From Desulfovibrio sp. JC010 (GTDB lineage Bacteria; Desulfobacterota; Desulfovibrionia; Desulfovibrionales; Desulfovibrionaceae), in contig NZ_VOIQ01000013.1 in NCBI RefSeq assembly GCF_010470675.1, positions 1-64,000 on the forward strand: a stretch of 64,000 nt of DNA, given 5' to 3'. The notes under the pieces were generated by a model. It was not told the DNA's origin. It was given only the letters and a program-made list of their open reading frames with translations, and did no database searches. This document shows, in pieces, positions 9,426 through 18,868 of this stretch. The translations under genes and the position numbers were made by a program. Within the stretch, counting starts at the first letter, position 1; every line of letters starts with the position of its first letter.

Positions 9426-10238
9426 TTACCATTCGCTTTTGAATTTGCGGGCCGCGTTATCAAGTACCCACGAAAGCAAAAGCGTAATTGAAAGATATAT
9501 GGCTGCCACAGTAAACCATATCTCAAAGGTGAGAAAGGTTTCTGAAATAATGGACTGTCCCTGCATGGTCAGGTCGTAAATGGCTACAGTGCTGACCAGT
9601 GCGGAATCCTTGACCAGTGCTATGGCTTGTCCCGCCAGCGGCGGGGCAACGCGCGGCACGGCCTGCGGCAGGATGACATTGTAGTAGGCAAATTTTCTGT
9701 CACCGCCGAGGCTGAAGGCCGCCTCCCATTGACCGCGGTCGATGGAAGTAATCCCGGCCCGGAATATTTCAGAGGCATAGGCACCTTCAAAAAGGCTTAG
9801 TGCAATGACTGAAGCCCAGAAGCCGTTCATGTCGACAATGGGTGCTACAACGAAATATATGAAGAAAAGTTGAATCAGCAGCGGGGTGTTGCGGATAATT
9901 TCAAGATAGATGCGGGCCAAAGATCTGGCGGTGAATGAATTGGATAGGCGCATGATGGCCGCACCCAATCCGATGGCAAAGGTCAGCACAAATCCCAGTC
10001 CGGTAATTTCAAGGGTTACTGCCAGCCCCTGCAGAAGCAGGCCGGGGGTGAACTTCCCGTCATTTATGGAGAAAAGAAATTCCGGTACCCGGAACCACTG
10101 CCAGTTATAGCCCAGAGATTCCGTGCCCCTGTAAAGAAGGTAGCATAATCCGCAGATAATAATGCAGAAGAGCAGGGAGTCGAGCAGGAATATTTTTTTA
10201 TTATCGGCCTTTAAAGGTCGGCCGTCTGTGTCGAACAT
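9426..10238 (-). CDS. polar amino-acid ABC transporter permease (first of two)
   Basis: This 270-residue inner-membrane permease opens the three-gene transporter operon. Hydrophobic helices near residues 20-40, 75-100 and 230-255 surround the EAA-loop (SEIFRAGITSIDRGQWEAA … PRVAPPLAGQ). It resembles the second permease at 7663-8556 in length and layout, as expected for a HisQ/HisM-like pair. It is 27 bases ahead of the binding-protein gene. Upstream is the gapA terminator, so transcription must start in the roughly 100 bases between them. Confidence 0.88.
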   Translation of the reverse strand: MFDTDGRPLKADNKKIFLLDSLLFCIIICGLCYLLYRGTESLGYNWQWFRVPEFLFSINDGKFTPGLLLQGLAVTLEITGLGFVLTFAIGLGAAIMRLSNSFTARSLARIYLEIIRNTPLLIQLFFIYFVVAPIVDMNGFWASVIALSLFEGAYASEIFRAGITSIDRGQWEAAFSLGGDRKFAYYNVILPQAVPRVAPPLAGQAIALVKDSALVSTVAIYDLTMQGQSIISETFLTFEIWFTVAAIYLSITLLLSWVLDNAARKFKSEW

Positions 10239-10342
10239 GCTTTCTGAGTACTATGGAATAGAATACAAATCTAGGAAGTTATTAAATTATACAGGGCAAT
10301 GAGAATTTGGATGAATTACTGGTAATTTTTTACTGCCCGATA

Positions 10343-10382
10343 AAAAATCCCTCCCCATTAATTAAAACGGAGAGGGATTTTT
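10343..10382 (-). terminator. gapA intrinsic terminator
   Basis: An 11-bp perfect stem (AAAAATCCCTC / GAGGGATTTTT) lies about 20 bases after the gapA stop. On the minus strand it is followed by a T-rich stretch. Confidence 0.8.
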
Positions 10383-10401
10383 GATTGCGATGGGAATGTT
10401 T

Positions 10402-11388
10402 CTACATCATTCCGGATATCTTATCCATCAAACGGACAAGCTGGTTGGTGAAGCTTGCTTCGTTATCGTACCAGATGATGAGTTTGAGCATCTTGCCGTC
10501 CATGACTTCGGTGCAGGGACCGTCAACAACACCACCGTGGGTGTCGCCGAGATAGTCAGTGGAGACGAGGGGCATTTCAGTGTAGCCCATGTGCTCGTTG
10601 GCAGCCTTGGCGAGTACTGCGTTGACTTCTTCCTTGGTGGTGTTGCGGCCGAGGTCGCAGGTAAGGTCCACAAGGGAGACGTTGGGGGTGGGAACACGGA
10701 TGGACATGCCGTCCAGCTTGCCTTCCAGTTCCGGGATAACCATAGCTACCGCTTTTGCGGCACCGGTGGTGGTAGGTACCATGTTTACAGCACAGGCACG
10801 GGCGCGGCGGATATCCTTGTGGGAACCGTCCAGAACCCTCTGGCTCATGGTGTATGCGTGTACAGTGGTCATCAGGCCGCGTTCAAGGCCGAATTCGTCA
10901 TTGATGACTTTGGCAACAGGTGCCAGACAGTTGGTGGTGCAGGATGCGCCGGAAATGATATTGTGTTCCGGTTTGATTTCAGCATCGTTTACTCCCATGA
11001 CCACAGTCAGGTCGGCATCAATGCCGGGGGAGCTGATGATGACTTTTTTCGCACCGCAGGCCATGTGCTTTTCGCAGCTGGCGCGGTCACGGAATTTACC
11101 GGTGGTTTCAACCACCATGTCGCAGCCGAGATCTTTCCAGAGCCACTCGCCGGGAGCGCATCTGGTTACCTTGATCTGTTTGCCGTTGACGGTGAAGCCG
11201 TCATCGTTTGCTTCAACATCGGCATGGAAGGTTCCGTGCACGGAATCGTGCTTGAACAGAAGAGCGAGGTCTTCATTAGAAGCGCGTGCGTTAATGGCTA
11301 CCAGATCGAAGTCCTTACTATCGTGAATCAGGCGGACGAGGTAGCGCCCGATTCTGCCAAACCCATTAATACCAACTTTTACAGCCAT
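10402..11388 (-). CDS. gapA: glyceraldehyde-3-phosphate dehydrogenase
   Basis: This 328-residue cytosolic enzyme oxidises glyceraldehyde-3-phosphate to 1,3-bisphosphoglycerate with NAD(P) and phosphate. The Rossmann start VGINGFGRIGRYLVR is at residues 4-18. The catalytic Cys lies in ISGASCTTNCLAPVAKV near residue 148, with the partner His further on (HAYTMSQ). A C-terminal WYDNEASFTNQLVRL is also typical. I chose the ATG at 11388 because AAGGAG lies just upstream and the fold begins at once; the frame runs 51 codons further upstream without family similarity. The fba gene lies upstream in the same direction, so the two may share regulation. pgk and tpiA are elsewhere, at 38-40 kb. Confidence 0.95.
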   Translation of the reverse strand: MAVKVGINGFGRIGRYLVRLIHDSKDFDLVAINARASNEDLALLFKHDSVHGTFHADVEANDDGFTVNGKQIKVTRCAPGEWLWKDLGCDMVVETTGKFRDRASCEKHMACGAKKVIISSPGIDADLTVVMGVNDAEIKPEHNIISGASCTTNCLAPVAKVINDEFGLERGLMTTVHAYTMSQRVLDGSHKDIRRARACAVNMVPTTTGAAKAVAMVIPELEGKLDGMSIRVPTPNVSLVDLTCDLGRNTTKEEVNAVLAKAANEHMGYTEMPLVSTDYLGDTHGGVVDGPCTEVMDGKMLKLIIWYDNEASFTNQLVRLMDKISGMM

Positions 11389-11575
11389 TGCTTGTTTTCT
11401 CCTTATTCTGTCTCTTTTTCCGGGCCGGACAAGTTCTCTGGCGAGTCCGGTCAGGAACAGTTGCAGTGAAACACTGAGCAGCCGCGATTTCCCTGGTGCG
11501 GCGGTGTCCCATGCATGGAGACATGCTTCCCTTTTATGCATCTTAATTAAAGATGCGGGTCCCTGGTTTATATGA

Positions 11576-11610
11576 TTACAGGCCGCTCTTTCCCTAAGAG
11601 CGGCCTGTAA
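11576..11610. other. strong intergenic stem-loop between fba and gapA
   Basis: A perfect 15-bp stem (TTACAGGCCGCTCTT / AAGAGCGGCCTGTAA) with loop TCCCT begins 3 bases after the fba stop codon. No T-run follows it on the minus strand (next bases ATCATATAAA). It may be a 3'-end stabilising or processing hairpin rather than a classic terminator. A smaller hairpin (GCATCT / AGATGC, 11538-11556) follows before gapA. Confidence 0.7.
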
Positions 11611-11613
11611 AAA

Positions 11614-12537
11614 TTATGCTTTGTTGGAGCAGCCCAGCACATTGATAATCTTATGGCGGACCATTTCCTTAACGGCCTTGCGGGATTCACCCAGATAGCC
11701 CCTCGGGTCGAATACAGTGGGGTTCTCGGCCATGAATTTGCGGATAACACCGGTCATTGCAAGGCGGATGTCGGTGTCGATGTTGATCTTGCAGACCGCT
11801 TTGGATGCGGCTTTGCGCAGCAGATCTTCGGGTACGCCTTTTGCTCCGGCAATGTCACCGCCGAATTCGTTGGCCATGGCTACGAATTCGGGAACAACGC
11901 TGGAAGCTCCGTGCAGTACGATGGGGTAATTCGGCATCATGGAAGCGATTTTGTCCAGACGGTCAAAGTCCAGAACTGCTTCTCCGGTGAACTTGTATGC
12001 TCCGTGGCTGGTGCCGATGGCGATGGCAAGGGAGTCGCAGCCTGTGCGTTCTACAAATTCAACTGCTTCATCAGGATCGGTGTAGATGCTTTTTTCGGAA
12101 GAAACATGTCCTTCCACACCGGCAAGGCGACCGAGTTCCGCTTCTACCCATACGCCTTTGTCGTGTGCGTATTCCACGACCTTTTTGGTCATGGCGATGT
12201 TTTCATCAAAAGGAAGATGTGAACCGTCAATCATGACTGAAGTAAATCCGCCGTCAATAACTTCTTTGCAGATTTCAAAGTTTGCGCCGTGGTCGAGATG
12301 CAGCACAACCGGGAGGTCGGTTTCCAGCAGTGCGGCTTCCATCAATTTCATGATGTAGTTCAGTCCGGCGTATTTTTTGGCACCGGCGGAAACCTGAAGA
12401 ATAAGGGGAGCGTTCTCCTCGCTGCCCGCTTCCATGATTCCCTGAATGATCTCCATGTTGTTCACATTGAACGCGCCAATGGCATAGCCGCCGGCATAGG
12501 CTCCCTCGAACATTTCCTTGGGCGAAACTAGTGGCAT
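11614..12537 (-). CDS. fba: class II fructose-1,6-bisphosphate aldolase
   Basis: This 307-residue cytosolic enzyme interconverts fructose-1,6-bisphosphate with dihydroxyacetone phosphate and glyceraldehyde-3-phosphate. It is the Zn-dependent class II type: LPVVLHLDHGANFEICKEVI holds the first metal-binding His, VEAELGRLAGVEG the Glu, and GTSHGAYKF with IVLHGASSV the further metal and phosphate sites. Length matches the short class II-B group. The ATG at 12537 has AGGAGG about 6 bases upstream. It lies upstream of gapA in the same direction, with a strong stem-loop between the two. Confidence 0.93.
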   Translation of the reverse strand: MPLVSPKEMFEGAYAGGYAIGAFNVNNMEIIQGIMEAGSEENAPLILQVSAGAKKYAGLNYIMKLMEAALLETDLPVVLHLDHGANFEICKEVIDGGFTSVMIDGSHLPFDENIAMTKKVVEYAHDKGVWVEAELGRLAGVEGHVSSEKSIYTDPDEAVEFVERTGCDSLAIAIGTSHGAYKFTGEAVLDFDRLDKIASMMPNYPIVLHGASSVVPEFVAMANEFGGDIAGAKGVPEDLLRKAASKAVCKINIDTDIRLAMTGVIRKFMAENPTVFDPRGYLGESRKAVKEMVRHKIINVLGCSNKA

Positions 12538-12732
12538 TGTAATCCTCCTTAGTGGATAACTATACTTAAATGATGATGCGGCAGTTTTTCTGAAATTATT
12601 AACCGGCAGGAAACTTTCACCTCCGCCGTACTTCCCTTATTCAGTTGTTGATGCCGCAAATTGGTTCCAAATACATCTTATATATCCTATCAGGAAACAA
12701 AATGTCCACATCCTCTTGCAAAAGGACATGGA

Positions 12733-13488
12733 CTATACACCGAAGCTTTGCTCCAGAGTCTCAATTGCCTCCCGATCGGTGAAATCAAAATGCAACGGAG
12801 TCATGGTTATGTGGCCTTTGGTCAGCAGGTCACGATCTGTGCCGGGGCTGATTTTTTCTTTGGGCATGACTCCGTTCAGCCAGAAATATTTGTGTCCGCG
12901 AGGGTCTTCGCGGGTTTCGTACCAGTCCTGCCATGAGACACGGGTGTGACGGCAGATTTTCAATCCTTCGGCATCCTTGACCGGAATTGCCGGGAAATTC
13001 AGGTTGACCACAGTCTTATCCCCAAGGCTTGACCAGGGAATCTTTTTGAGCAGTTCAGCGCAGTAGTCGCCCTGATCTGTCAGTTCTTCCGGCTTGAAGC
13101 TGTCATAGGAGACCGCCACGGCCGGGTAGCCCATGAGTGCGCCCTCGGTTGCAGCGGAAACAGTTCCCGAGTATAAAATGTCCACTCCCACGTTGGCGCC
13201 GCTGTTGATGCCGGAGACCACAATGTCCGGTTTTGTTTCCAGCAGGGTGGTCAGGGCAATTTTGACGCAGTCCACCGGAGTTCCGTAAACGCCCAGTCCG
13301 GTGAAGCCGTCTTCTTCAAATTTCTTGACACGAAGGGGCGAGGAGAGCGATACGGCGTGTCCCACTGCGGATTGTTCCGCAACAGGAGCAACAACCTGAA
13401 CATTCATTCCGGCTCTCTTCAGGCCGTGATAAAGGGCGCGCAGGCCGACTGCCTGAATCCCGTCATCGTTGGTAAGAAGGATATTCAT
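12733..13488 (-). CDS. surE: SurE 5'/3'-nucleotidase
   Basis: This 251-residue metal-dependent phosphatase removes phosphate from nucleoside monophosphates. The N-terminal MNILLTNDDGIQA carries the DD metal ligands, VVAPVAEQSAVGHAVS is the second conserved block, and DIVVSGINSGANVG contains the metal-binding Asn. I start at the ATG at 13488 because the family always begins with this motif and GGAG lies just upstream; the frame extends 56 codons further. It diverges from the OB-HD exonuclease gene across about 160 bases that must hold both promoters. Confidence 0.93.
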   Translation of the reverse strand: MNILLTNDDGIQAVGLRALYHGLKRAGMNVQVVAPVAEQSAVGHAVSLSSPLRVKKFEEDGFTGLGVYGTPVDCVKIALTTLLETKPDIVVSGINSGANVGVDILYSGTVSAATEGALMGYPAVAVSYDSFKPEELTDQGDYCAELLKKIPWSSLGDKTVVNLNFPAIPVKDAEGLKICRHTRVSWQDWYETREDPRGHKYFWLNGVMPKEKISPGTDRDLLTKGHITMTPLHFDFTDREAIETLEQSFGV

Positions 13489-13647
13489 CGGTTTTCTCCG
13501 CTGGACATTGCAAAAAATAATTGGACAGTCATCCCGTGGGTTGACTATGAATACAAATTCCGGGCAGTTATAAAAAAAGCCCTTGATAAGTTCAAAAAAC
13601 GTATCGCCTGATGGCGAGGTATCAAAGCAATTCAGGAATAGCAAGAA

Positions 13648-14679
13648 GTGTCGCAAAAATATACATATATTAAAGATCTTATAAACGGAGAGAGAGTAAA
13701 AGATATATTTCTCATCGGTGACGCCCAGCTGCGTGAATCAAGGAACGGGCCGTTCTGGAATCTGCGGCTGCAGGATAATTCCGGCGTGGTTGAAGCAAAA
13801 ATATGGAGTCCGTTAAGTCAGAATTTTCAGGGACTTGAAGCTGGATTGTTCGTTGTAGCCGGAGGAATGGTCGGGTCTTTCAGGGACAAACCCCAGCTTA
13901 CCGTTGAGGTTATGGATGTTCTTGATCCTGAACTGGCCGGGCTTGATATCACCGATTTCCTGCCTTCGAGCAAAGAAAAGCCCGAAGATATGATGCAGGA
14001 GCTTGATTACCTCATCGCCGAGCATATGGTTCATATTCCATGGAAAAAGTTCTGCCGTAAGGTGCTCAAGGACGAGACTGTGCGTGGACGGCTGCTTACG
14101 GCTACCGGGGCAAAAGCTGTGCATCATGCCTACGTGGGCGGTCTGCTGGAACATACTTTGGCGGTTGCCAAGCTGTGTATGTCCATCTGTGACAATTATC
14201 CCGAAGTTGACCGGCAGGTATTGCTGGCGGCGGCTATTTTTCATGATCTCGGCAAGGCGTGGGAGCTTTCCGGCGGTTTGACCAATGATTATACCGATGA
14301 AGGGCGTCTGCTGGGGCATATTCATATCGGCGTCGAAATACTTGAACCTTTTCTACTGAAATCCAAGCTGGATACAAAGTTAAAGCTTCACTTGAAACAT
14401 CTTATTCTGTCGCATCATGGTGAGTATGAGTTCGGCGCACCCAAGCGCCCCAAAACCCCTGAAGCTTTTATTTTGCATTTTGCCGACAATATTGACGCAA
14501 AAATGAATACAATTTTCGCGGAATTAGATAAGTTGGAAGGCTCAGACAGCAACTGGACTCCTTACCAGCGGTTTTTGGACAGGTATTTATACAAGGCGGA
14601 AAAATCACCCGATAACCCGTCGAGCAAGTGCGAACTCAAAAAATCGGAGGCTCAATGTTCATTACCTTTGAAGGCATAG
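13648..14679 (+). CDS. OB-fold + HD domain protein, YhaM-like 3'-5' exoribonuclease
   Basis: This 343-residue protein combines an N-terminal OB-fold nucleic-acid-binding domain (about 10-95) with an HD phosphohydrolase domain (about 150-310). The HD ligands are visible in [31 protein letters not shown] and [20 protein letters not shown]. This order matches YhaM-type 3'-5' exonucleases; an RNA target is inferred. It starts with GTG at 13648. The 3' end overlaps the tmk start by 25 bases, so the two are translated in tandem. Confidence 0.82.
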   Translation: MSQKYTYIKDLINGERVKDIFLIGDAQLRESRNGPFWNLRLQDNSGVVEAKIWSPLSQNFQGLEAGLFVVAGGMVGSFRDKPQLTVEVMDVLDPELAGLDITDFLPSSKEKPEDMMQELDYLIAEHMVHIPWKKFCRKVLKDETVRGRLLTATGAKAVHHAYVGGLLEHTLAVAKLCMSICDNYPEVDRQVLLAAAIFHDLGKAWELSGGLTNDYTDEGRLLGHIHIGVEILEPFLLKSKLDTKLKLHLKHLILSHHGEYEFGAPKRPKTPEAFILHFADNIDAKMNTIFAELDKLEGSDSNWTPYQRFLDRYLYKAEKSPDNPSSKCELKKSEAQCSLPLKA

Positions 14680-15308
14680 AAGGAACCGGGAAGACTACCC
14701 AGATTAAAATGCTGACCGCTTTTCTGGAAGAATCAGGTCACAGGGTTGATGTCACCCTTGAGCCGGGCGGTAGTCGTATCGGTAAGGAATTGCGTAAGAT
14801 CCTGCTTAATATGGACAGCACCGATATTACGGGTGAGTGCGAGTTGTTTCTTTATCTGGCCGACCGCGCCCAGCATGTGGGTACAGTGATCAAGCCTGCC
14901 GTGGAAGCCGGGAAAATTATTATTTCCGACCGTTTTGCCGATTCTACCATTGTTTATCAAGGGTATGGTCGCGGTCTTGATCCCAGGCTTCTGCGTGAAC
15001 TTAACGACGTTGCAGTTTCAGGACACTGGCCGGATTTAACTATCCTGCTGGACATTGACCCTGAGATCGGCCTTAAGCGGGCCATGACCCGCAATCTGCA
15101 GGAAAACAAGATGCAGGAAGAAGGGCGTTTCGAAGCTGAATCCCTTGATTTCCACAGCCGGGTCCGCGAAGGGTATTTGACTTGGGCGGCACTTAATAAT
15201 GATAGGATCGTTGTTGTGAATGCCGATCAGACCCCTGATGAGATTTTTGAGGAGATTAAGGAGAAGGTTGTTGAGCGCATAAAAGGGGATTTTATGGGCA
15301 ACGGCTAA
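14655..15308 (+). CDS. tmk: thymidylate kinase
   Basis: This 217-residue kinase phosphorylates dTMP to dTDP for DNA synthesis. It has the P-loop [14 protein letters not shown] (residues 4-17), the [16 protein letters not shown] segment and the DRF motif in [18 protein letters not shown]. The start at 14655 was chosen for its GGAGG 4 bases upstream and because the P-loop follows at once. It overlaps the 3' end of the preceding exonuclease gene and is followed by a terminator. Confidence 0.93.
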   Translation: MFITFEGIEGTGKTTQIKMLTAFLEESGHRVDVTLEPGGSRIGKELRKILLNMDSTDITGECELFLYLADRAQHVGTVIKPAVEAGKIIISDRFADSTIVYQGYGRGLDPRLLRELNDVAVSGHWPDLTILLDIDPEIGLKRAMTRNLQENKMQEEGRFEAESLDFHSRVREGYLTWAALNNDRIVVVNADQTPDEIFEEIKEKVVERIKGDFMGNG

Positions 15309-15337
15309 TAGATTCTTATAATAAGTCTTTTTTTCAT

Positions 15338-15369
15338 AAACGCAGTCTTTTGGGGGCTGCGTTTTTTTG
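15338..15369 (+). terminator. tmk intrinsic terminator
   Basis: The 8-bp stem AAACGCAG / CTGCGTTT has an 11-base loop and is followed by a run of T, 30 bases after the tmk stop. Confidence 0.8.
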
Positions 15370-15571
15370 TGTTTTTGGCCGTGCTACTTATTGTGATATT
15401 TGTGTGAAGTGTAGATATGTTATTATGGAGATATGTTTTTGTCTTAAGTAGTTACATTTTTAGCTGTTGTACAACATGAGAGATACATATTTCTAAAAAG
15501 TAATATTTAGTGCTATCTTTATCTATACTTCGACAAAATAAGCATCTAAAACAATAATCTGCCATTTGGGG

Positions 15572-15600
15572 TTGACGCTGTCATAGCAAAATGGTTTAAG
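15572..15600 (+). promoter_or_regulatory. candidate sigma70-like promoter for hynBA
   Basis: TTGACG and TTTAAG are separated by 17 bases, about 200 bases ahead of hynB. The -35 match is good and the -10 match is weak, so this is only a candidate. Confidence 0.25.
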
Positions 15601-15798
15601 AGTAATTAGGATTTTCAATACATTAGCGTTCATGTGATCTTTTATATCAGAGTGAGACGATACTAAAGTTCAAGAGCTGATGGATAAAATTTAGTACGCA
15701 TTGCGGTTTTGGGCCGGATATGTTTCCGACTCTGGATTGAAGATCGCAATGCCAGAGGGGTAAACCCACTGATCTTTAATTAGAGGATGGAGGTTTTT

Positions 15799-16746
15799 AT
15801 GAAATTCTCTGTGGGACTCGGAAAGGATGGAGCGGAAAAACGCCTGGAGCAGAATGGCGTCTCCCGCCGCGATTTCATGAAGTTCTGCGCAACAACCGCC
15901 GCTGCTATGGGTATGGGACCCGCTTTTGCGCCTACTATTGCGGAAGCCCTGACCCAGAAGAAGCGTCCTTCTGTTGTTTATCTGCATGCAGCTGAGTGTA
16001 CCGGCTGTTCAGAAGCTGTTCTTCGTACTGTTTCTCCGTACATTGATGCCCTTATTCTCGACACCATTTCCCTTGACTACCATGAGACCATCATGGCAGC
16101 CGCAGGTCATGCCGCTGAAGAAGCACTGCATCAGGCTGTGCATTCTCCTGAAGGTTACATCTGCGTGGTTGAAGGTGCTATTCCTACCATTGAAGGTGGT
16201 GCCTGGGGTAAAGTCGGCGGTAAGACCATGCTTGAGATTGTTGAGGAAATTGTTCCTCACGCTAAAGCTACCATCTGCATCGGTACCTGCGCCTGCTACG
16301 GCGGTGTTCAGGCTGCTGCACCCAACCCGTCACAATCAAAAGGTGTTTCCGCTGCTCTCGGCGGCGTAACCACCGTGAACCTGCCCGGTTGCCCGACCAA
16401 CCCGTTCAACTTCGTAGGTACCGTTGTTCATTACCTGACCAAAGGTATCCCCGAACTTGACGATGACGGTCGTCCGACTCTCTTCTACGGTGAGTCCGTG
16501 CATGACAACTGCCCGAGACTCAAGCATTTTGATAATGATGAATTTGCACCTTCCTTCTCATCTGAAGAAGCCAAGAAAGGCTACTGCCTGTACGAGCTGG
16601 GATGTAAAGGACCGGACACCTACAACAACTGTCCGAAAGTCAAGTTTAATCAGACCAACTGGCCTGTTGAAGCCGGCCATCCCTGCATCGGTTGCAGTGA
16701 GCCCGATTTCTGGGATGAAATGAGCCCGTTCTACGAGCAGGGTTAG
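15799..16746 (+). CDS. hynB: periplasmic [NiFe] hydrogenase small subunit
   Basis: This 315-residue subunit carries the three iron-sulfur clusters that take electrons from the NiFe site to cytochrome c3. The N-terminus has a twin-arginine signal (SRRDFMKFC, residues 26-34), so the folded dimer would be exported through Tat. Cluster ligands are visible in [30 protein letters not shown] and [10 protein letters not shown], with [12 protein letters not shown] and [12 protein letters not shown] beyond. I use the ATG at 15799; the earlier ATG at 15787 is part of its ATGGAGG ribosome-binding site. The large subunit follows after 57 bases. Sequence style is that of Desulfovibrio HynB rather than HysB. 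Confidence 0.93.
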   Translation: MKFSVGLGKDGAEKRLEQNGVSRRDFMKFCATTAAAMGMGPAFAPTIAEALTQKKRPSVVYLHAAECTGCSEAVLRTVSPYIDALILDTISLDYHETIMAAAGHAAEEALHQAVHSPEGYICVVEGAIPTIEGGAWGKVGGKTMLEIVEEIVPHAKATICIGTCACYGGVQAAAPNPSQSKGVSAALGGVTTVNLPGCPTNPFNFVGTVVHYLTKGIPELDDDGRPTLFYGESVHDNCPRLKHFDNDEFAPSFSSEEAKKGYCLYELGCKGPDTYNNCPKVKFNQTNWPVEAGHPCIGCSEPDFWDEMSPFYEQG

Positions 16747-16803
16747 TGCTCTCAATTATTTAAAGTTATTAAACTAACTTTCAATTCTTTTGGAGGATTG
16801 TAT

Positions 16804-18513
16804 ATGTCTGGTTGCAAGGCTAAATCGGGCCCCGCTGTAATGGCGACCCCTTTTGATAAAAACTACACTGGTCCGGTGATTGTTGACCCGCTTACCAGAA
16901 TTGAGGGACACCTCAAGATTGAAGTAGAGGTCGAAAACGGTAAAGTAAGTAATGTGTGGAGTAGCTCCCAGCTCTTCCGCGGTCTGGAAATTATCCTGAA
17001 AGGCCGTGATCCCCGCGATGCACAGCACTTCACCCAGCGTTCCTGCGGTGTTTGTACTTATACCCACGCACTGGCTTCCACCCGCTGTGTTGATAACGCA
17101 GTCGGTGTTGATAAAAAAATGCCCGAAAATGCACGTCTAATTCGTAATCTCGTGCTGGGCGCACAGTATCTGCATGACCATATCGTTCACTTCTATCATC
17201 TGCATGCCCTTGACTGGGTTGATGTTGTAAGTGCACTGCAGGCAGATCCTGTTAAAGCTGCTAAAATCGCCAACAGCCAGTCTTCCCGCGTTACCAAGCC
17301 CGAAGATCTGAAAGCTGTTCAGGAAAAGCTGAAAAAGTTTGTTGATTCCGGCCAGCTCGGTATCTTCACCAACGCTTACTTCCTCGGCGGTCACGATGCA
17401 TACTACCTGCGTCCTGAAGAAAACCTCATTGCTACTGCCCACTACCTTGAAGGTCTGCATCTTCAGGTTAAAGCAGCCCGCGCAATGGCTGTTTTCGGCG
17501 CAAAGAACCCGCACACCCAGTTCACCATCGTAGGTGGCGTGACCTGCTACGAATCCCTGTCCAAAAAACGTATTCAGGAATTCAAGGACCTTTACAACGA
17601 AACCATGGCATTTGTTAACGAATGCTACATTCCCGACCTGCTGATGGTTGCAGGGTACTATAAAGACTGGGCCGGAATCGGCGGTACCACCAACTTCCTG
17701 ACCTTCGGTGAATTCCCGGATGTGGAAGCAGATATCAACAGCCGCTTCCTTGAGCAGGGCGTGATCATGAACCGCGACCTGAGCAACGTCATGGACTTCA
17801 ACCCCGATTCCATCAAGGAAGACATCAGCCACAGCTGGTATGATGGTGATTCTTCACTGCATCCGTACGAAGGTGAAACTGATCCTAAGTACACCAATTA
17901 TGAAGACCGTGACCGTTATTCCTGGATGAAGGCTCCCCGCTACAAAGGCGAATCCATGGAAGTCGGTCCGCTGGCACAGATGCTGGTCTCCTATGCCCGC
18001 GGTAACAAGGACGTTGTTCCTGTTGTTAACCATGTCCTCTCCACTCTCGGTGTAGGGCCCGAAGCACTGTTCTCCACTCTGGGTAGAACTGCTGCTCGCG
18101 GTATTGAAACCGTTGTTGCCGGTAATAAGATGACTGAATGGGTTAACAACCTCGAAGATAACGTTGCTTCCGGCAATACCGATCTCGCGGTTGAGTGGGA
18201 AATGCCTGATGAAGCGGAAGGTGTCGGATTTGTCGGCGCTCCCCGTGGCGGCCTGTCTCACTGGATTAAGATCAAGGGCGGCAAAATTGAGAATTTCCAG
18301 CTGGTTGTACCTTCCACCTGGAACCTCGGTCCCCGTTGTAACCAGAACAAAATGTCCGCAGTTGAAGAAGCCCTCATGGGTACTCCCATCGCAGACGCCA
18401 AGCGTCCTGTTGAGATTCTGCGTACTGTTCATTCCTATGACCCCTGTATCGCCTGCGGTGTACACGTCATCGATGCTGCAACCAACGAAGTTCACAAATT
18501 CAAGATCCTCTAG
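16804..18513 (+). CDS. hynA: periplasmic [NiFe] hydrogenase large subunit
   Basis: This 569-residue catalytic subunit binds the Ni-Fe(CN)2CO centre. The N-terminal ligand pair is in RSCGVCTYTHALAS and the C-terminal pair in DPCIACGVH. A 15-residue tail after that His would be cut off by the maturation protease encoded downstream. The second C-terminal ligand is TGC (Cys), not TGA, so this is the [NiFe] and not the [NiFeSe] isoenzyme. It has no signal peptide and would be carried out by the Tat signal on HynB. The ATG at 16804 was chosen for TGGAGGA 6 bases upstream. A strong terminator and two repeat elements follow. Confidence 0.95.
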   Translation: MSGCKAKSGPAVMATPFDKNYTGPVIVDPLTRIEGHLKIEVEVENGKVSNVWSSSQLFRGLEIILKGRDPRDAQHFTQRSCGVCTYTHALASTRCVDNAVGVDKKMPENARLIRNLVLGAQYLHDHIVHFYHLHALDWVDVVSALQADPVKAAKIANSQSSRVTKPEDLKAVQEKLKKFVDSGQLGIFTNAYFLGGHDAYYLRPEENLIATAHYLEGLHLQVKAARAMAVFGAKNPHTQFTIVGGVTCYESLSKKRIQEFKDLYNETMAFVNECYIPDLLMVAGYYKDWAGIGGTTNFLTFGEFPDVEADINSRFLEQGVIMNRDLSNVMDFNPDSIKEDISHSWYDGDSSLHPYEGETDPKYTNYEDRDRYSWMKAPRYKGESMEVGPLAQMLVSYARGNKDVVPVVNHVLSTLGVGPEALFSTLGRTAARGIETVVAGNKMTEWVNNLEDNVASGNTDLAVEWEMPDEAEGVGFVGAPRGGLSHWIKIKGGKIENFQLVVPSTWNLGPRCNQNKMSAVEEALMGTPIADAKRPVEILRTVHSYDPCIACGVHVIDAATNEVHKFKIL

Positions 18514-18538
18514 TTGGTTCAAGCTTCAAGGAAATATT

Positions 18539-18570
18539 ACGGGAGCCCGCGCTGCGGGTTCCCGTTTTTT
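18539..18570 (+). terminator. hynA intrinsic terminator
   Basis: A 12-bp stem (ACGGGAGCCCGC / GCGGGTTCCCGT, one G-T pair) with loop GCT is followed by six T, 25 bases after the hynA stop. Confidence 0.9.
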
Positions 18571-18573
18571 AAT

Positions 18574-18647
18574 GCCTCCGGCGGCTTAAACCCTTTTGCA
18601 AAAGGGTTTAAGAATCCCAAAATCTTTTATTAGGCTTCGCCGGAGAC
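18574..18647 (+). repeat. dispersed palindromic element, copy A (core type 1)
   Basis: The copy reads GCCTCCGGCGG, then a perfect 28-bp palindrome (arm CTTAAACCCTTTTG, 18585-18612), then AATCCCAAAATCTTTTA and AGGCTTCGCCGGAG. The ends CTCCGGCG (18576-18583) and CGCCGGAG (18638-18645) are also complementary, giving nested stems. The same core occurs in copies D and F1. Confidence 0.85.
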
Positions 18648-18774
18648 TTTTTTACACCTCATTTTTGGTTATAATATTTTGATTTTTTTATTGAATTTCT
18701 ATTCCAAGTTGAGCTACACAGATTCATAGGGATGGAATAGAAAATGGACTATAATAAATTTTGAAGAACCCGTA

Positions 18775-18868
18775 GCGCAGCCTATTGAAGGGTTTTGAAG
18801 AGTCCAAAGAAATTTTTGCAAAAGTTTCTTTGGCCCTCGGAGAGACCGCCGGTAGGCCCGCCGGAGGC
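18775..18868 (-). repeat. dispersed palindromic element, copy B (core type 2)
   Basis: This copy is in reverse orientation to copy A. The 30-bp core at 18804-18833 has arms starting CCAAAGAAA and ending TTTCTTTGG, with one mismatched pair. It ends in GCCCGCCGGAGGC. That GGAGG lies 7 bases ahead of the protease ATG and would serve as its ribosome-binding site. Confidence 0.8.

Larger units (their letters stand above)
15309..15798. other. 490-base gap upstream of the hydrogenase operon
   Basis: The left part holds the tmk terminator (AAACGCAG / CTGCGTTT, 15338-15369). The rest is AT-rich with no convincing gene on either strand. It must carry the hynBA promoter and probably a long leader. One sigma70-like candidate is listed separately; I see no clear activator palindrome. 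Confidence 0.6.

Noticed and set aside
10381-11469. 362-codon open frame antisense to gapA
   Set aside because: It is the mirror of a clear gapA and has no recognisable domain; long antisense frames are also seen opposite fdhA, gcvT, pgk and lysA here and reflect codon bias.
15799-18513. Hydrogenase as the [NiFeSe] (HysBA) isoenzyme
   Set aside because: The last Ni ligand codon is TGC (Cys), not TGA, and the small subunit matches the HynB style.
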